This document shows positions 1 through 7,855 of a DNA stretch of 25,622 nt, in pieces (the first letter of the stretch is position 1; each line of letters starts with the position of its first letter). This stretch comes from an uncultured Burkholderiales bacterium. Its GTDB lineage: Bacteria > Pseudomonadota > Gammaproteobacteria > Burkholderiales > Burkholderiaceae. A program made the translations under genes and the position numbers. The notes beneath the pieces were generated by a model. The model saw only the letters and a list, made by a program, of their open reading frames with translations, was not told where the DNA came from and ran no database searches. Location: contig CAIMWY010000269.1 in assembly GCA_903845315.1 (NCBI GenBank), positions 1 to 25,622 on the forward strand, given 5' to 3'.

Positions 1-465
1 CACCCATGTGCGAGCAAGCGAAGCGCGCTGCCTCATGCCACCCGACAGTTCAGAGGGGTAGTGGTTTTCAAAACCTGCAAGTCCCAGTTGCTGAATCATT
101 TGCCGAGCTTGAGATTCAGCCAAGTTTTTCTCCAACCCATCAAAATCCAAACCACATTGAACGTTCTTCAAAATGGTGCGCCAAGGCAATAGAGAATCGG
201 TTTGGAACATATAGCCAAGTTTGGCCTTCGCACCAGTATTCGGATTGGGCGCCACCATCAACTGACCGCTGGTGAAAGGTGTCAATCCAGCGCAAATATT
301 CAACAAGGTACTTTTGCCGCACCCACTGGGCCCGACCAAAGCCAGGAATTCACCCTGTTGAACCTGCAAGTCTATGGGTTTCAGAATTTCAATCTCTGCC
401 CCATTTTTTGAATAAATTCGCTTGGTAATTTGGTGCAGATCAATCGCTGGCGAGGTCGCGTTCAT
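1..465 (-). CDS. ABC transporter ATP-binding protein, NitT/TauT (SsuB/TauB) type, partial
   Basis: This is the cytoplasmic ATPase of an importer, probably for a nitrate-, sulfonate- or aromatic-acid-like solute. Reading from the ATG at 465, 155 residues are visible before the window edge cuts the gene. They include a Walker A motif (GPSGCGKST), a Q-loop in the context YMFQTDSLLPWRT, and the ABC signature LSGGMRQR. Walker B and the H-loop lie outside the window. The Q-loop context is typical of the SsuB/TauB/NrtD group. The permease and binding protein are not next to it in this window. The NMT1-like lipoprotein at 22797-23798 belongs to the matching binding-protein class but is 22 kb away, so a partnership is speculative. 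The family call is firm; the substrate is unknown. Confidence 0.93.
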   Translation of the reverse strand, partial: MNATSPAIDLHQITKRIYSKNGAEIEILKPIDLQVQQGEFLALVGPSGCGKSTLLNICAGLTPFTSGQLMVAPNPNTGAKAKLGYMFQTDSLLPWRTILKNVQCGLDFDGLEKNLAESQARQMIQQLGLAGFENHYPSELSGGMRQRASLARTWV

Positions 466-570
466 TGTGAATTACAGGTTGGGTTGAGCGGGGTCAAGGA
501 ATGCTTGGTTCCAAAATAATTCATGATGTTTTATCGTTGTTACTTCTCTGAGGCCATCGGCATTTAAGCA

Positions 571-647
571 TTGATGGTGTACCAACTCAAGCACCTAGAG
601 CTCAAGTGTCGTAATGGTTTTCACCTGATATCCAAAGTACCCATCAA
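571..647. repeat. Imperfect inverted repeat in the divergent intergenic region
   Basis: The 287-base gap between the ABC ATPase and the Bug gene is AT-richer than its surroundings and holds no plausible gene. TTGATGGTGTAC at 571-582 is the inverse complement, with one extra base, of GTACCCATCAA at 637-647. Nested nearby are TCACCT at 621-626 and AGGTGA at 651-656. These could be operator half-sites for a regulator acting on the divergent pair, or chance. There is no T-tract, so a terminator is unlikely. I saw no convincing -35/-10 pair. Confidence 0.3.
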
Positions 648-752
648 CCTAGGTGACAACGCAAAGGGGTAAGCATATTCACATGAGGAACAGTTTGATC
701 AAGAATAAGCATTCAACAATTGCATCTTTCCATTGCAGCAAGGCCAAATGAA

Positions 753-1739
753 ATGCGCTCCACATTCATACAACGAAAATTTCTAATCTTTGTGACTTGC
801 TTTCTTGCTACGCAAGCTGCGTGTTGGGCACAAAGTTTTCCAAACCGAGCAATCACCTTGGTCGTCCCCACAGCGGCTGGCGGCCCGATTGATCTGACGG
901 CCAGAATTGTCGCGAAAGAATTAACGCTGGTACTCGCGCAACCCATTGTGGTGGTCAATCGTCCGGGCGCTTCTCAAAAAATTGGCATCGAGTCGATGTT
1001 AAAAGCACCGCTGGATGGTTACACCATTGCAGCGGTTTCGCCCGCCTCCATGACGATCAACCCCATTCTTGAAAAAAACATCAGCTACAACCCCCTCAAA
1101 GACTTCACCTTGCTGGTCAATGCGATTGAGTACCCCTCTTTGCTGGTCGTTCATCCGAAGATTCCAGCACGCAACTTGGCGGAACTGGTCGCCTACGGTC
1201 GCGCCAATCCTGGCAAATTAACCTACGGCAGTGGTGGGGGCGGTTCCAGTATTCACTTCACCACAGCCGCCGTATTGAGCATGGCAGGTATTGACGCGTT
1301 GCATGTGCCCTACAAAACAAGCGGCCCGGCCTTGATTGGTTTATTGGGTGACGAAATCAGTCTGCTGATGCCAGATTTGGCAGACGTCAGGCAACATGTC
1401 GCCAACGGTAGCTTGGTCCCCATCGCAGCCTCGGGCAAGGAGCGCTCAAGCAAGTTGCCCACTGTGCCCACTTTTACAGAGTCCAATGTGCCCGAGTTAA
1501 AAAACTGGACCTACACCGGCTGGATTGGCTTTGTGGCGGCGGAGGGTATCCCTGCCGATGTATCCACCAAACTGCAAGCAGCCTTGATGACAACCATGCA
1601 GTCACCCAAAGTCAAAGAGGCCTTTGACGGGATTGGCTTCAAGGTGATCGCTGCTAACGCGCAGCAATTTCGTTCACAGATTCAAGATGGCTTGGAAGTG
1701 AATCGCAAGATCATGGAGTCTGGCAATATCAAGAAGTAG
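753..1739 (+). CDS. Bug/TctC-family tripartite tricarboxylate transporter periplasmic binding protein
   Basis: This is a periplasmic solute-binding protein of about 328 residues, the usual Bug length. The N-terminus has a basic start, a hydrophobic core and a likely signal-peptidase site around ACWA/QSFP. The FPNRAITLVVPTAAGGPIDL region and the later GSGGGGSSIH and HVPYKTSGPAL segments are characteristic of TctC/Bug proteins, which usually bind carboxylates. I chose the ATG at 753 over an upstream in-frame TTG at 720, because the signal peptide then starts naturally and an AAGG sits about 10 bases upstream. No TctA or TctB membrane partners are present, as is common for the expanded Bug families of Burkholderiales. 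The gene converges on the UbiD gene and the two coding ends overlap by 11 bases. The ligand cannot be read from the sequence. Confidence 0.93.
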   Translation: MRSTFIQRKFLIFVTCFLATQAACWAQSFPNRAITLVVPTAAGGPIDLTARIVAKELTLVLAQPIVVVNRPGASQKIGIESMLKAPLDGYTIAAVSPASMTINPILEKNISYNPLKDFTLLVNAIEYPSLLVVHPKIPARNLAELVAYGRANPGKLTYGSGGGGSSIHFTTAAVLSMAGIDALHVPYKTSGPALIGLLGDEISLLMPDLADVRQHVANGSLVPIAASGKERSSKLPTVPTFTESNVPELKNWTYTGWIGFVAAEGIPADVSTKLQAALMTTMQSPKVKEAFDGIGFKVIAANAQQFRSQIQDGLEVNRKIMESGNIKK

Positions 1740-3399
1740 GCTTTCGGCTCACGGGCACATTCGGTTTGGCCTGTGTGTCGCGGCGCTTGACGTAATCTTC
1801 AAACTTCTCCATCCAACGCCCTTGGGTGGCCAGCTCGGCTGTTTTGTCCCACTCAGGCTCCCAGTCGCCCAAGTCATAACCATGCCAGGGAGATTCAGGC
1901 GTGAGTTCTGGTAGACCAATTTTTTCCCAAAGCCGTTTAGCTTGCTCCATGTACTCGCGCTTTGGCAGTGCAAGCGGAGGCATAGGATATTTCATGGTGG
2001 CGTCAATCAGCATGGCCGAATCAGATGCAGGCGTGTGTTCGCTGCGCGGGCCATGACCTAAATCTCGGTTGCGAATGACCTGAGTGTCTTGCGCTGGGTC
2101 ACAGCGATAGGCCATAGCCCACAACACGGCATCAATGTTGTTGGGATCGATGTCATCATCAACCGCAATCACAAATTTACCAATCGCCGCCTGCAAGGTC
2201 ATGGCGCCTGAAAGACCGCGCCAAACTTCTGTTTTAGCTGTGCCACGGGCAAATTGCAAAAAAACCACCTTGCGAAGATTGGTCAATGCTTCATGCAAGA
2301 TAACCTTTTTGATGCCTCGTATGCCTAAAACATTCTTGAGGTGCGACAAAAACAAGGGTTCATAGGCCAGCTTCTTGATCACACTCGACTCGCTGGGTGT
2401 GACCTGCGAGATGATGGACATGATGGTGGGGTGACGTCTGCGTGTGATGGCCGTGACTTCAACCGACGTGTTGTAGTCTTCCAGCGCGACATAGCCGTGC
2501 GATTCACCAAACGGTCCTTCAGGTTCAAGAAAAGCTGTTTCAACAAAGCCTTCAATCACCACCTCAGACTCTGCAGGTACCCACAGGTCAACGCCGTGCG
2601 CTTTGACAACCCGAATTGGACATCCTGCCAAACCACCAGCAACGCTCATTTCGTCGACATCCAACGGGAGTTTTTGAGGTCCTTGAAAATTCACCACAGG
2701 CGGCATGCCAATCACAATCGCCACCGGCATGCGTTGATTCAAGGCCTTGTATTTCTTCCAATGCTCCAAACCGCCTGCACGCAAATTGGCCAACATCATC
2801 ATCCCTAAACGAGTTGGCGACTTGAGCTGCCCCCGGTAGGTGCCCATGTTTTGAATGCCGGTATCGGGGTCTTTGGTGATCACACAGGCGGCTGTCAGGT
2901 AGGGCGCAGCATCAAAGCCAGGGGTTGAAATTGGAATTGGCAAAGCCTCCAAACCGTTACCAGACCCTTTGAGCGCATCGCCTTCAATGATCACCTCTTG
3001 GCAAGGCGCTTGAGACCTCTCGACCACCACCGGAGGTATCGGGTTAGCAATAGCTTTCTCCCACAGCGGGCCGATGTCTTGCAGAGAAGGCGCATTCATA
3101 CCGATGCGATAGATCTCAGGGGTTGCCGCCAAAGCCCCCACCACCACATCCCCCTCATAACGACGCCCTGCACTGTCGACCACATGCTTGAAGAGAAATG
3201 CTTTGCGCTTGTGTTCAGGAATACCACCACGAAACTGCCAGCGCACCAGAGGATGCAACTCGGTGTCTTTATTCACCGGCTCATGGATGGTGTAGAGCAA
3301 GCCCGCTTGATCTAAACGCGCCAAATGCCCGCTCAAATCTGCATAACCGGCGTTGACAGAAGCAGTCGTTGGCGCACGTTTGGATGAATCAGGTGACAC
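1729..3399 (-). CDS. UbiD-family prenylated-FMN-dependent (de)carboxylase
   Basis: This 556-residue protein belongs to the UbiD family, which reversibly decarboxylates aromatic, heteroaromatic or unsaturated acids using prenylated FMN. The Arg-Glu-Glu catalytic set is intact: N184 and R189 in QNMGTYRGQ, and E294 and E299 in EPEGPFGE. The R189/E294/E299 layout matches the spacing in fungal Fdc1. The protein is longer than E. coli UbiD (about 497). The start is a GTG preceded by AAGGA at an 8-base spacing. It is the last gene of the six-gene operon, 32 bases after the Mo-hydroxylase large subunit, so it probably acts on the same substrate. No UbiX-type prenyltransferase is in the window, so the cofactor must be made elsewhere. 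Quinone biosynthesis is unlikely given the neighbours; a catabolic role is inferred. Confidence 0.92.
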   Translation of the reverse strand: MSPDSSKRAPTTASVNAGYADLSGHLARLDQAGLLYTIHEPVNKDTELHPLVRWQFRGGIPEHKRKAFLFKHVVDSAGRRYEGDVVVGALAATPEIYRIGMNAPSLQDIGPLWEKAIANPIPPVVVERSQAPCQEVIIEGDALKGSGNGLEALPIPISTPGFDAAPYLTAACVITKDPDTGIQNMGTYRGQLKSPTRLGMMMLANLRAGGLEHWKKYKALNQRMPVAIVIGMPPVVNFQGPQKLPLDVDEMSVAGGLAGCPIRVVKAHGVDLWVPAESEVVIEGFVETAFLEPEGPFGESHGYVALEDYNTSVEVTAITRRRHPTIMSIISQVTPSESSVIKKLAYEPLFLSHLKNVLGIRGIKKVILHEALTNLRKVVFLQFARGTAKTEVWRGLSGAMTLQAAIGKFVIAVDDDIDPNNIDAVLWAMAYRCDPAQDTQVIRNRDLGHGPRSEHTPASDSAMLIDATMKYPMPPLALPKREYMEQAKRLWEKIGLPELTPESPWHGYDLGDWEPEWDKTAELATQGRWMEKFEDYVKRRDTQAKPNVPVSRKPTS

Positions 3400-3431
3400 A
3401 AGGATTCCTTAAAAGACAACACCCACAAGCG

Positions 3432-5810
3432 TCACTTGTAGGCACCTGCTTGTTCGAGCAGGGCATACAACTTGGGGGGCGTTAATGGGGCATCTTTGAT
3501 GAAGACCCCGGTTTCAGACAGCGCATTTTCAATGGCCGAAATAATGGCTGCAGCTGCAGGAATGGTGCCGCCCTCCCCCGCGCCTTTGACGCCCAGAGGA
3601 TTCAAAGGTGACGGGGAATGCAAGTGGATGATGTCTACTGCAGGTACATCCGTGGCCATGGGCAACAGGTATTCGCCAAAGTTGGTGGTAATGGGCTGAC
3701 CTTGCTCGTCATAACGCATCCACTCTAAGGTTGCGTTACCAATGCCGTGGGCCACAGATCCCTGCACCTGTCCATCGACAATCATGGGGTTGATCAGATT
3801 GCCGCTGTCGTGTGCCATGACGTAATGGAGAATTTTGATTTGTCCGACTTCCTTGTCCACCTCCAGCTCCACCACAGCGGTACCGTTGCAATAAGTCGAT
3901 TGGGTGGGTGAAAAATACTGCGTATCTTCCAAGCCGTTGGTCACGCCAGCAGGAAAAGAAAAACCTGGCATGCCTTGCGATACTTTGGCCAATTCTTTGA
4001 ACGAAACGCGCTGCTCTGGCGTACCGTCTTTGACAAAGGCCATGCCGTCAGACATCTCGATCAGATCGGGGGTACTTTTGAGGATGAATGCGGCCAGGTT
4101 TTTGATCTTGGCACGAACCCCCTGCCCTGCCAAATAAATCGAGTTGCCCGCATTGGTGGTGATACGACTGGCAAAGGTTCCAATGCCCATAGAAATCGCG
4201 TTGGTATCTGCGGTCACCACATCGATCAGACTCATCGGGATATTGAGTTGATCGGCCAAGATTTGCATGAAGGTGGTTTTGTGCCCTTGGCCCTGAGGCG
4301 CGGCTGCCGTCAAGATCGTGACACGTCCGTTTTGCTGCACGCGCACCGTGGCCCCTTCAAAGGGTCCTAAGCCAGTCCCCTCTACAAAATTAGCCATGCC
4401 AATGCCAATGAAGCGGCCTTCGCTGCGGGCTTGTTGTTGTCGGGCTGGAAAGTTATCGTAATCTGCGCGCGCCAAGGCTTGGGCCTGACAGGCTGGATAG
4501 TCGCCACTGTCATAGATCATGGGTTTACCGTCACGGTAAATGAAGCCATTGTTGTAGGGCATTTGTTCGGGCTGAACAAAATTTCGCCGACGAATTTCAG
4601 CTCGGTCCAACTGCAAGGTGTGTGCGGCCTTGTCCATGATGCGCTCCATGGCAAACACCGCCTGTGGACGTCCTGCGCCGCGCACAGGAGAGTTGGCACT
4701 TTTGTTGGTGTAGACCACCTTCAAATCGATGGCCATGCTGGCAATCACATAAGGACCAGGCGTGGTCGTGACCCCGATGTACGGCATGATGATGCCCCAG
4801 GGCAAATAGGCCCCGTTGTCATGCGTCATGGACAACTTCAAGCCCAATATCTTGGCATTGGCATCCAAGGCAATGGCAATGTCCCACCATTGATCGCTCT
4901 CTTGAGTGGCCGTGTAGAAATGCTCGCGTCTGTCTTCGATCCATTTGACAGGACGGTTCATGTCAAACGATGCAAAAGCCACCAAGGCCTCTTCTGGATA
5001 AAAAATCACCTTAGGCCCAAAGCCGCCGCCCACGTCATTCATGATGATGCGCAGCAACTCAGGATCCCAATCCAGCACCTCAATCAAATTTTTCTTTTCA
5101 AGGTGCGGTGCTTGTCCAGATGACCAGACCGTGAGTTGTCCAGTCGCACGGTGAAACTGTGCCGCGTAGCCGCGTGTCTCCATGGGATGCGCCGACCCAC
5201 GGTTGATCCAAAAGGTATCACGCACCACATGAGCGGCTTGTTCAAACGATGCGTCAGCGTCACCAAAGCCCAATTTCACTTGAGCCGCCACGTTGGTGGT
5301 CAGAGATGAATGGATGGTGGGAGCACCCTCTTTGAGGGCCTCAAGGCAATCGCCCATAGCTGGCAAGATGTCATAGTCCACCACAATCAAAGCGCACGCA
5401 TCTTCGGCGATGTAACGGCTGTCGGCCACCACAAAAGCCACGGGGTCCCCCACGCAACACACCTCTTCATTTGCCAACACATGCTGTGTCATGACTTTGA
5501 TGATGGCTGGATTGGGCACCAGAATAGGCAAGCGTTTTTGCGCTGAAGGCGGTAAATCTTTGTACAAATAAATTTTGTGCACACCGGGCAAAGCCTGTGC
5601 GGCTTCAATGTCAATAGACAAGATGCGTGCATGCGCATGAGAGCTACGCAAGACCGCACTTTGCAACATATTGTCCAGAGGCAAATCATCCACGAACAAA
5701 CCTTGGCCACGCAGCAATTTGTCGTCTTCTGTGCGTTGTATGCGCGCGCCTATGTACTTTTGATTCTCTCCACCAATGCCTTGGTGGATATGCTCACGGA
5801 CGTTATTCAT
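3432..5810 (-). CDS. Molybdopterin-binding large subunit of a xanthine-oxidase/CoxL-family hydroxylase
   Basis: This is the catalytic subunit of a three-part molybdenum hydroxylase, 792 residues, close to CoxL length. Visible features are the GGGFGPK Mo-cofactor segment (261-267), the active-site loop SPVRGAGRPQ (374-383), the QGQGHKT segment and the catalytic glutamate E746 in KGAGEGGTIP. The loop lacks the AYRCSFR signature of genuine aerobic CO dehydrogenase, so CO is not the likely substrate. These enzymes usually add a water-derived hydroxyl to an N- or O-heterocycle, a purine, an aldehyde or an aryl-CoA, passing electrons to the 2Fe-2S and FAD subunits encoded just upstream. The ATG at 5810 is preferred over a GTG one codon earlier, because the AAGGA overlapping the previous gene's stop is then 6 bases away. 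The substrate is unknown. Confidence 0.94.
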   Translation of the reverse strand: MNNVREHIHQGIGGENQKYIGARIQRTEDDKLLRGQGLFVDDLPLDNMLQSAVLRSSHAHARILSIDIEAAQALPGVHKIYLYKDLPPSAQKRLPILVPNPAIIKVMTQHVLANEEVCCVGDPVAFVVADSRYIAEDACALIVVDYDILPAMGDCLEALKEGAPTIHSSLTTNVAAQVKLGFGDADASFEQAAHVVRDTFWINRGSAHPMETRGYAAQFHRATGQLTVWSSGQAPHLEKKNLIEVLDWDPELLRIIMNDVGGGFGPKVIFYPEEALVAFASFDMNRPVKWIEDRREHFYTATQESDQWWDIAIALDANAKILGLKLSMTHDNGAYLPWGIIMPYIGVTTTPGPYVIASMAIDLKVVYTNKSANSPVRGAGRPQAVFAMERIMDKAAHTLQLDRAEIRRRNFVQPEQMPYNNGFIYRDGKPMIYDSGDYPACQAQALARADYDNFPARQQQARSEGRFIGIGMANFVEGTGLGPFEGATVRVQQNGRVTILTAAAPQGQGHKTTFMQILADQLNIPMSLIDVVTADTNAISMGIGTFASRITTNAGNSIYLAGQGVRAKIKNLAAFILKSTPDLIEMSDGMAFVKDGTPEQRVSFKELAKVSQGMPGFSFPAGVTNGLEDTQYFSPTQSTYCNGTAVVELEVDKEVGQIKILHYVMAHDSGNLINPMIVDGQVQGSVAHGIGNATLEWMRYDEQGQPITTNFGEYLLPMATDVPAVDIIHLHSPSPLNPLGVKGAGEGGTIPAAAAIISAIENALSETGVFIKDAPLTPPKLYALLEQAGAYK

Positions 5811-5819
5811 CACTGATCC

Positions 5820-6314
5820 TTACTGAGTCGAGGCAAGACGAGCACGCAAACGCGATGCCGCAAGAAGCGTGGCGTCAACAATAGGTTGGTAGCCAGTGCA
5901 ACGGCATAAATTACCCGTGATGGCCATCCTGATTTCGTCCTCTGTGGGAGAAAGGTTTTCACCCAACAACTCGGTCAAGGTGGTGAGAAAACCAGGCGTA
6001 CAAAACCCGCACTGCAAGCTGTGACATTCTTTGAATGCGTTTTGCAATTCAGACAAAGTGCCATCCGGATTGGCCAAACCTTCAATGGTGGTGACCGATT
6101 GCGCATCTGCTTGCACAGCCAATGTCAAACAAGAGCGCGCCGTGTGACCATTGAGCAGCACCGTACAGGCGCCACAGACACCATGCTCACAACCCAAATG
6201 GGTGCCGGTCAAATGAAGCTCATGGCGCAAAAAATCTCCGAGTGTCAGGCGCACGTCGACCGTGCGCTCATAGACTTGTCCGTTCACTTCAAGCTTGATA
6301 TGTTTTGTATTCAT
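5820..6314 (-). CDS. 2Fe-2S small subunit of the molybdenum hydroxylase (CoxS/XdhC-like)
   Basis: This 164-residue electron-transfer subunit carries two [2Fe-2S] clusters. The N-terminal plant-ferredoxin-type cluster uses C42, C47, C50 and C62 (CEHGVCGAC followed by C). The second cluster uses C102 and C105 (CGFCTPG) and C137 and C139 (CRC). The length is normal for CoxS-type subunits. I chose the ATG at 6314; a longer in-frame reading from 6392 would run into the upstream FAD gene and add a tail foreign to the family. The gene lies between the FAD and Mo subunits, in the same order as coxM-coxS-coxL. It should pass electrons from the molybdenum site to FAD. No signal peptide is visible, so the enzyme is cytoplasmic or peripherally membrane-attached. 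Confidence 0.95.
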   Translation of the reverse strand: MNTKHIKLEVNGQVYERTVDVRLTLGDFLRHELHLTGTHLGCEHGVCGACTVLLNGHTARSCLTLAVQADAQSVTTIEGLANPDGTLSELQNAFKECHSLQCGFCTPGFLTTLTELLGENLSPTEDEIRMAITGNLCRCTGYQPIVDATLLAASRLRARLASTQ

Positions 6315-6357
6315 GGTGAATGCACTGGAATTTGTTGAGTCAAAGTATCGGCAGGCA

Positions 6358-7218
6358 TCAATGCGCTGTCTCAAATGCACGAACAATCGCACGTTGGCTC
6401 AATGTTTTAGCCAAGTGCCGTCGGTATTGGGAGGTGTAATGCGCGTCTTCCATCACATCTTGCAATTGATCGATGTGCTGCGCCACCAGTCCAAGGGCAG
6501 CCTCGCGACCTTTTCCGATCATCGCGTTTTGCAATTCAGTCAACACACAAGGTGCCGCACTGGTGCCGCTCAAGACCAAACGAACACGACTAATCGTGTC
6601 ATCTTGATTCAGCGTCAGCATGGCCGCAACAGCCACCACCGCGTAGTCGCCATGCCGGCGCGAATACTCCTCAAAGGCAAAGCCATGAAGGCCCTTCCAA
6701 GGCGAGAGCTCAACACCCAGCATGATTTCATTGGCGTTCAAGGCTGGCGTCATGTACATCGAGGTCCACTCGGCCATAGGAACTTTTCGTGTGCCCTGCA
6801 CACTCGCGACATGGATCACACCATCCAAAGCAGCTGTGAAACACGGCTGCTCTGAGGATGGGTCGAGGTGACACAGGCTGCCACCATAGGTGCCACGGTT
6901 GCGGATTTGCCGATGACTCACACGTTCATAGGCTTGGGCAATGATGGGGGCCAAGCTTTGCACCAGCTCAGAGGTGTGGATTTCATGCTGGCGTGCCATG
7001 GCCCCAATGAAAAGTTTTTCTCCGCGTTGTTCTATCTGAGTGAGCTCAGCGATATGGTTGATATCGATCACATGATCAGGCATGACAAAACGAAAGTTCA
7101 TCATTGGCATCAAGGATTGACCGCCAGCCAGAATTTTGAAATTGTCTAGTGTGTGAATCAATTCCAAAGCTTCTTGCAAGGTGGCGGGCAAGTGGTATTC
7201 AAAGGGTGCTGGTTTCAT
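6358..7218 (-). CDS. FAD-binding medium subunit of the molybdenum hydroxylase (CoxM-like)
   Basis: This 286-residue flavoprotein subunit has both diagnostic FAD-contact motifs: AGGQSLMPMMNFR at 31-43 and a RNRGTYGG segment around 106-113. The second normally reads RNRGTIGG, so one Ile is replaced by Tyr, which is conservative in position. Length and fold match CoxM-type subunits. In the complex it takes electrons from the 2Fe-2S subunit and passes them to a quinone, another carrier or oxygen. It lies 21 bases downstream of the CoxG-like gene and 43 bases upstream of the 2Fe-2S gene, so co-transcription is very likely. The ATG at 7218 has only a weak upstream ribosome-binding site, which fits translation coupled to the preceding gene. 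Confidence 0.94.
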   Translation of the reverse strand: MKPAPFEYHLPATLQEALELIHTLDNFKILAGGQSLMPMMNFRFVMPDHVIDINHIAELTQIEQRGEKLFIGAMARQHEIHTSELVQSLAPIIAQAYERVSHRQIRNRGTYGGSLCHLDPSSEQPCFTAALDGVIHVASVQGTRKVPMAEWTSMYMTPALNANEIMLGVELSPWKGLHGFAFEEYSRRHGDYAVVAVAAMLTLNQDDTISRVRLVLSGTSAAPCVLTELQNAMIGKGREAALGLVAQHIDQLQDVMEDAHYTSQYRRHLAKTLSQRAIVRAFETAH

Positions 7219-7239
7219 ATCAATCGCATGGTTTGAGAT

Positions 7240-7827
7240 TTAAGTTTGCTTCTTAAACAAACTCCGTATCCAATCTATGAGGGAATGCCAAAGCAATGCG
7301 CCCATGGCTAAGCTAGGTTCAGCGGTCGGGGAACTTTGTTGCGCTGCACCACCTATCGATACAACAAGGTCTTGCGCAATCACCACCGAGAGTTGACGCG
7401 CAAACTGATCGATCAGTTGTTGTGTCAGCGCTTGGATCATGCCGCTGCCACGACCAAATTGCGCCACCGCGCCCGACAAGGTGGCATCAGAAACGATCTC
7501 TACCAGCGTCTGATTGGCTTCTTGCGTCAGTTGTACGTCGACAAGCGCCTGAGCCCCACCTCGACCCTTGGTGTCCGAGCCAGAGGCATTGATTTTGGCG
7601 TGATGTGCAAGCGGATCAAGCGACACAAAACCAAACTTGCCAGCAAACAGAAACGACATCGGGCCCAGCTTGACATTGAAGGAACCCTTGTAAGTGCCAT
7701 CCTCTTGTTTTTCGCCAAGTTGAGCGCCTGGAAAGCAAGGTGCAGCCAGCTCAATATTCGTCATAACACGCCACACCACGTCAATGGGAGCTTGTGTCCT
7801 AAAACTCGATTGAATGATCAAGGCCAT
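7240..7827 (-). CDS. CoxG-like SRPBCC-domain protein (carbon monoxide dehydrogenase subunit G family)
   Basis: This 195-residue protein has a START/SRPBCC ligand-binding domain in residues 1-150 (PIDVVWRVMTNIE, FPGAQL, then the GRGSGMIQALTQQLIDQF helix). A short linker leads to a hydrophobic C-terminal segment (about 172-195, ALLWHSLIDWIRSLF) that looks like a membrane anchor. CoxG proteins accompany xanthine-oxidase-family enzymes and are known to help connect CO dehydrogenase to the membrane and respiratory chain. Here the gene directly precedes the three hydroxylase subunits, which suggests that electrons go to a membrane quinone rather than only to soluble NAD. The start ATG is 28 bases after the crotonase-like gene. 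Family membership is clear; the partner hydroxylase is inferred from context. Confidence 0.9.
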   Translation of the reverse strand: MALIIQSSFRTQAPIDVVWRVMTNIELAAPCFPGAQLGEKQEDGTYKGSFNVKLGPMSFLFAGKFGFVSLDPLAHHAKINASGSDTKGRGGAQALVDVQLTQEANQTLVEIVSDATLSGAVAQFGRGSGMIQALTQQLIDQFARQLSVVIAQDLVVSIGGAAQQSSPTAEPSLAMGALLWHSLIDWIRSLFKKQT

Positions 7828-7855
7828 ACGTCATGCTTCTTATGAGAATAGAAAA

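Noticed and set aside
4431..5123. A 230-codon open frame on the plus strand inside the Mo subunit gene
   Set aside because: It lies entirely antisense to a well-supported gene, shows no recognisable domain and has the His/Arg-rich composition of a shadow frame.
3432..5810. Aerobic carbon monoxide dehydrogenase (CoxL) identity
   Set aside because: The loop reads SPVRGAGR and not AYRCSFR, and the coxD/E/F maturation genes are absent. Only the general family and the CoxG-like partner are shared.
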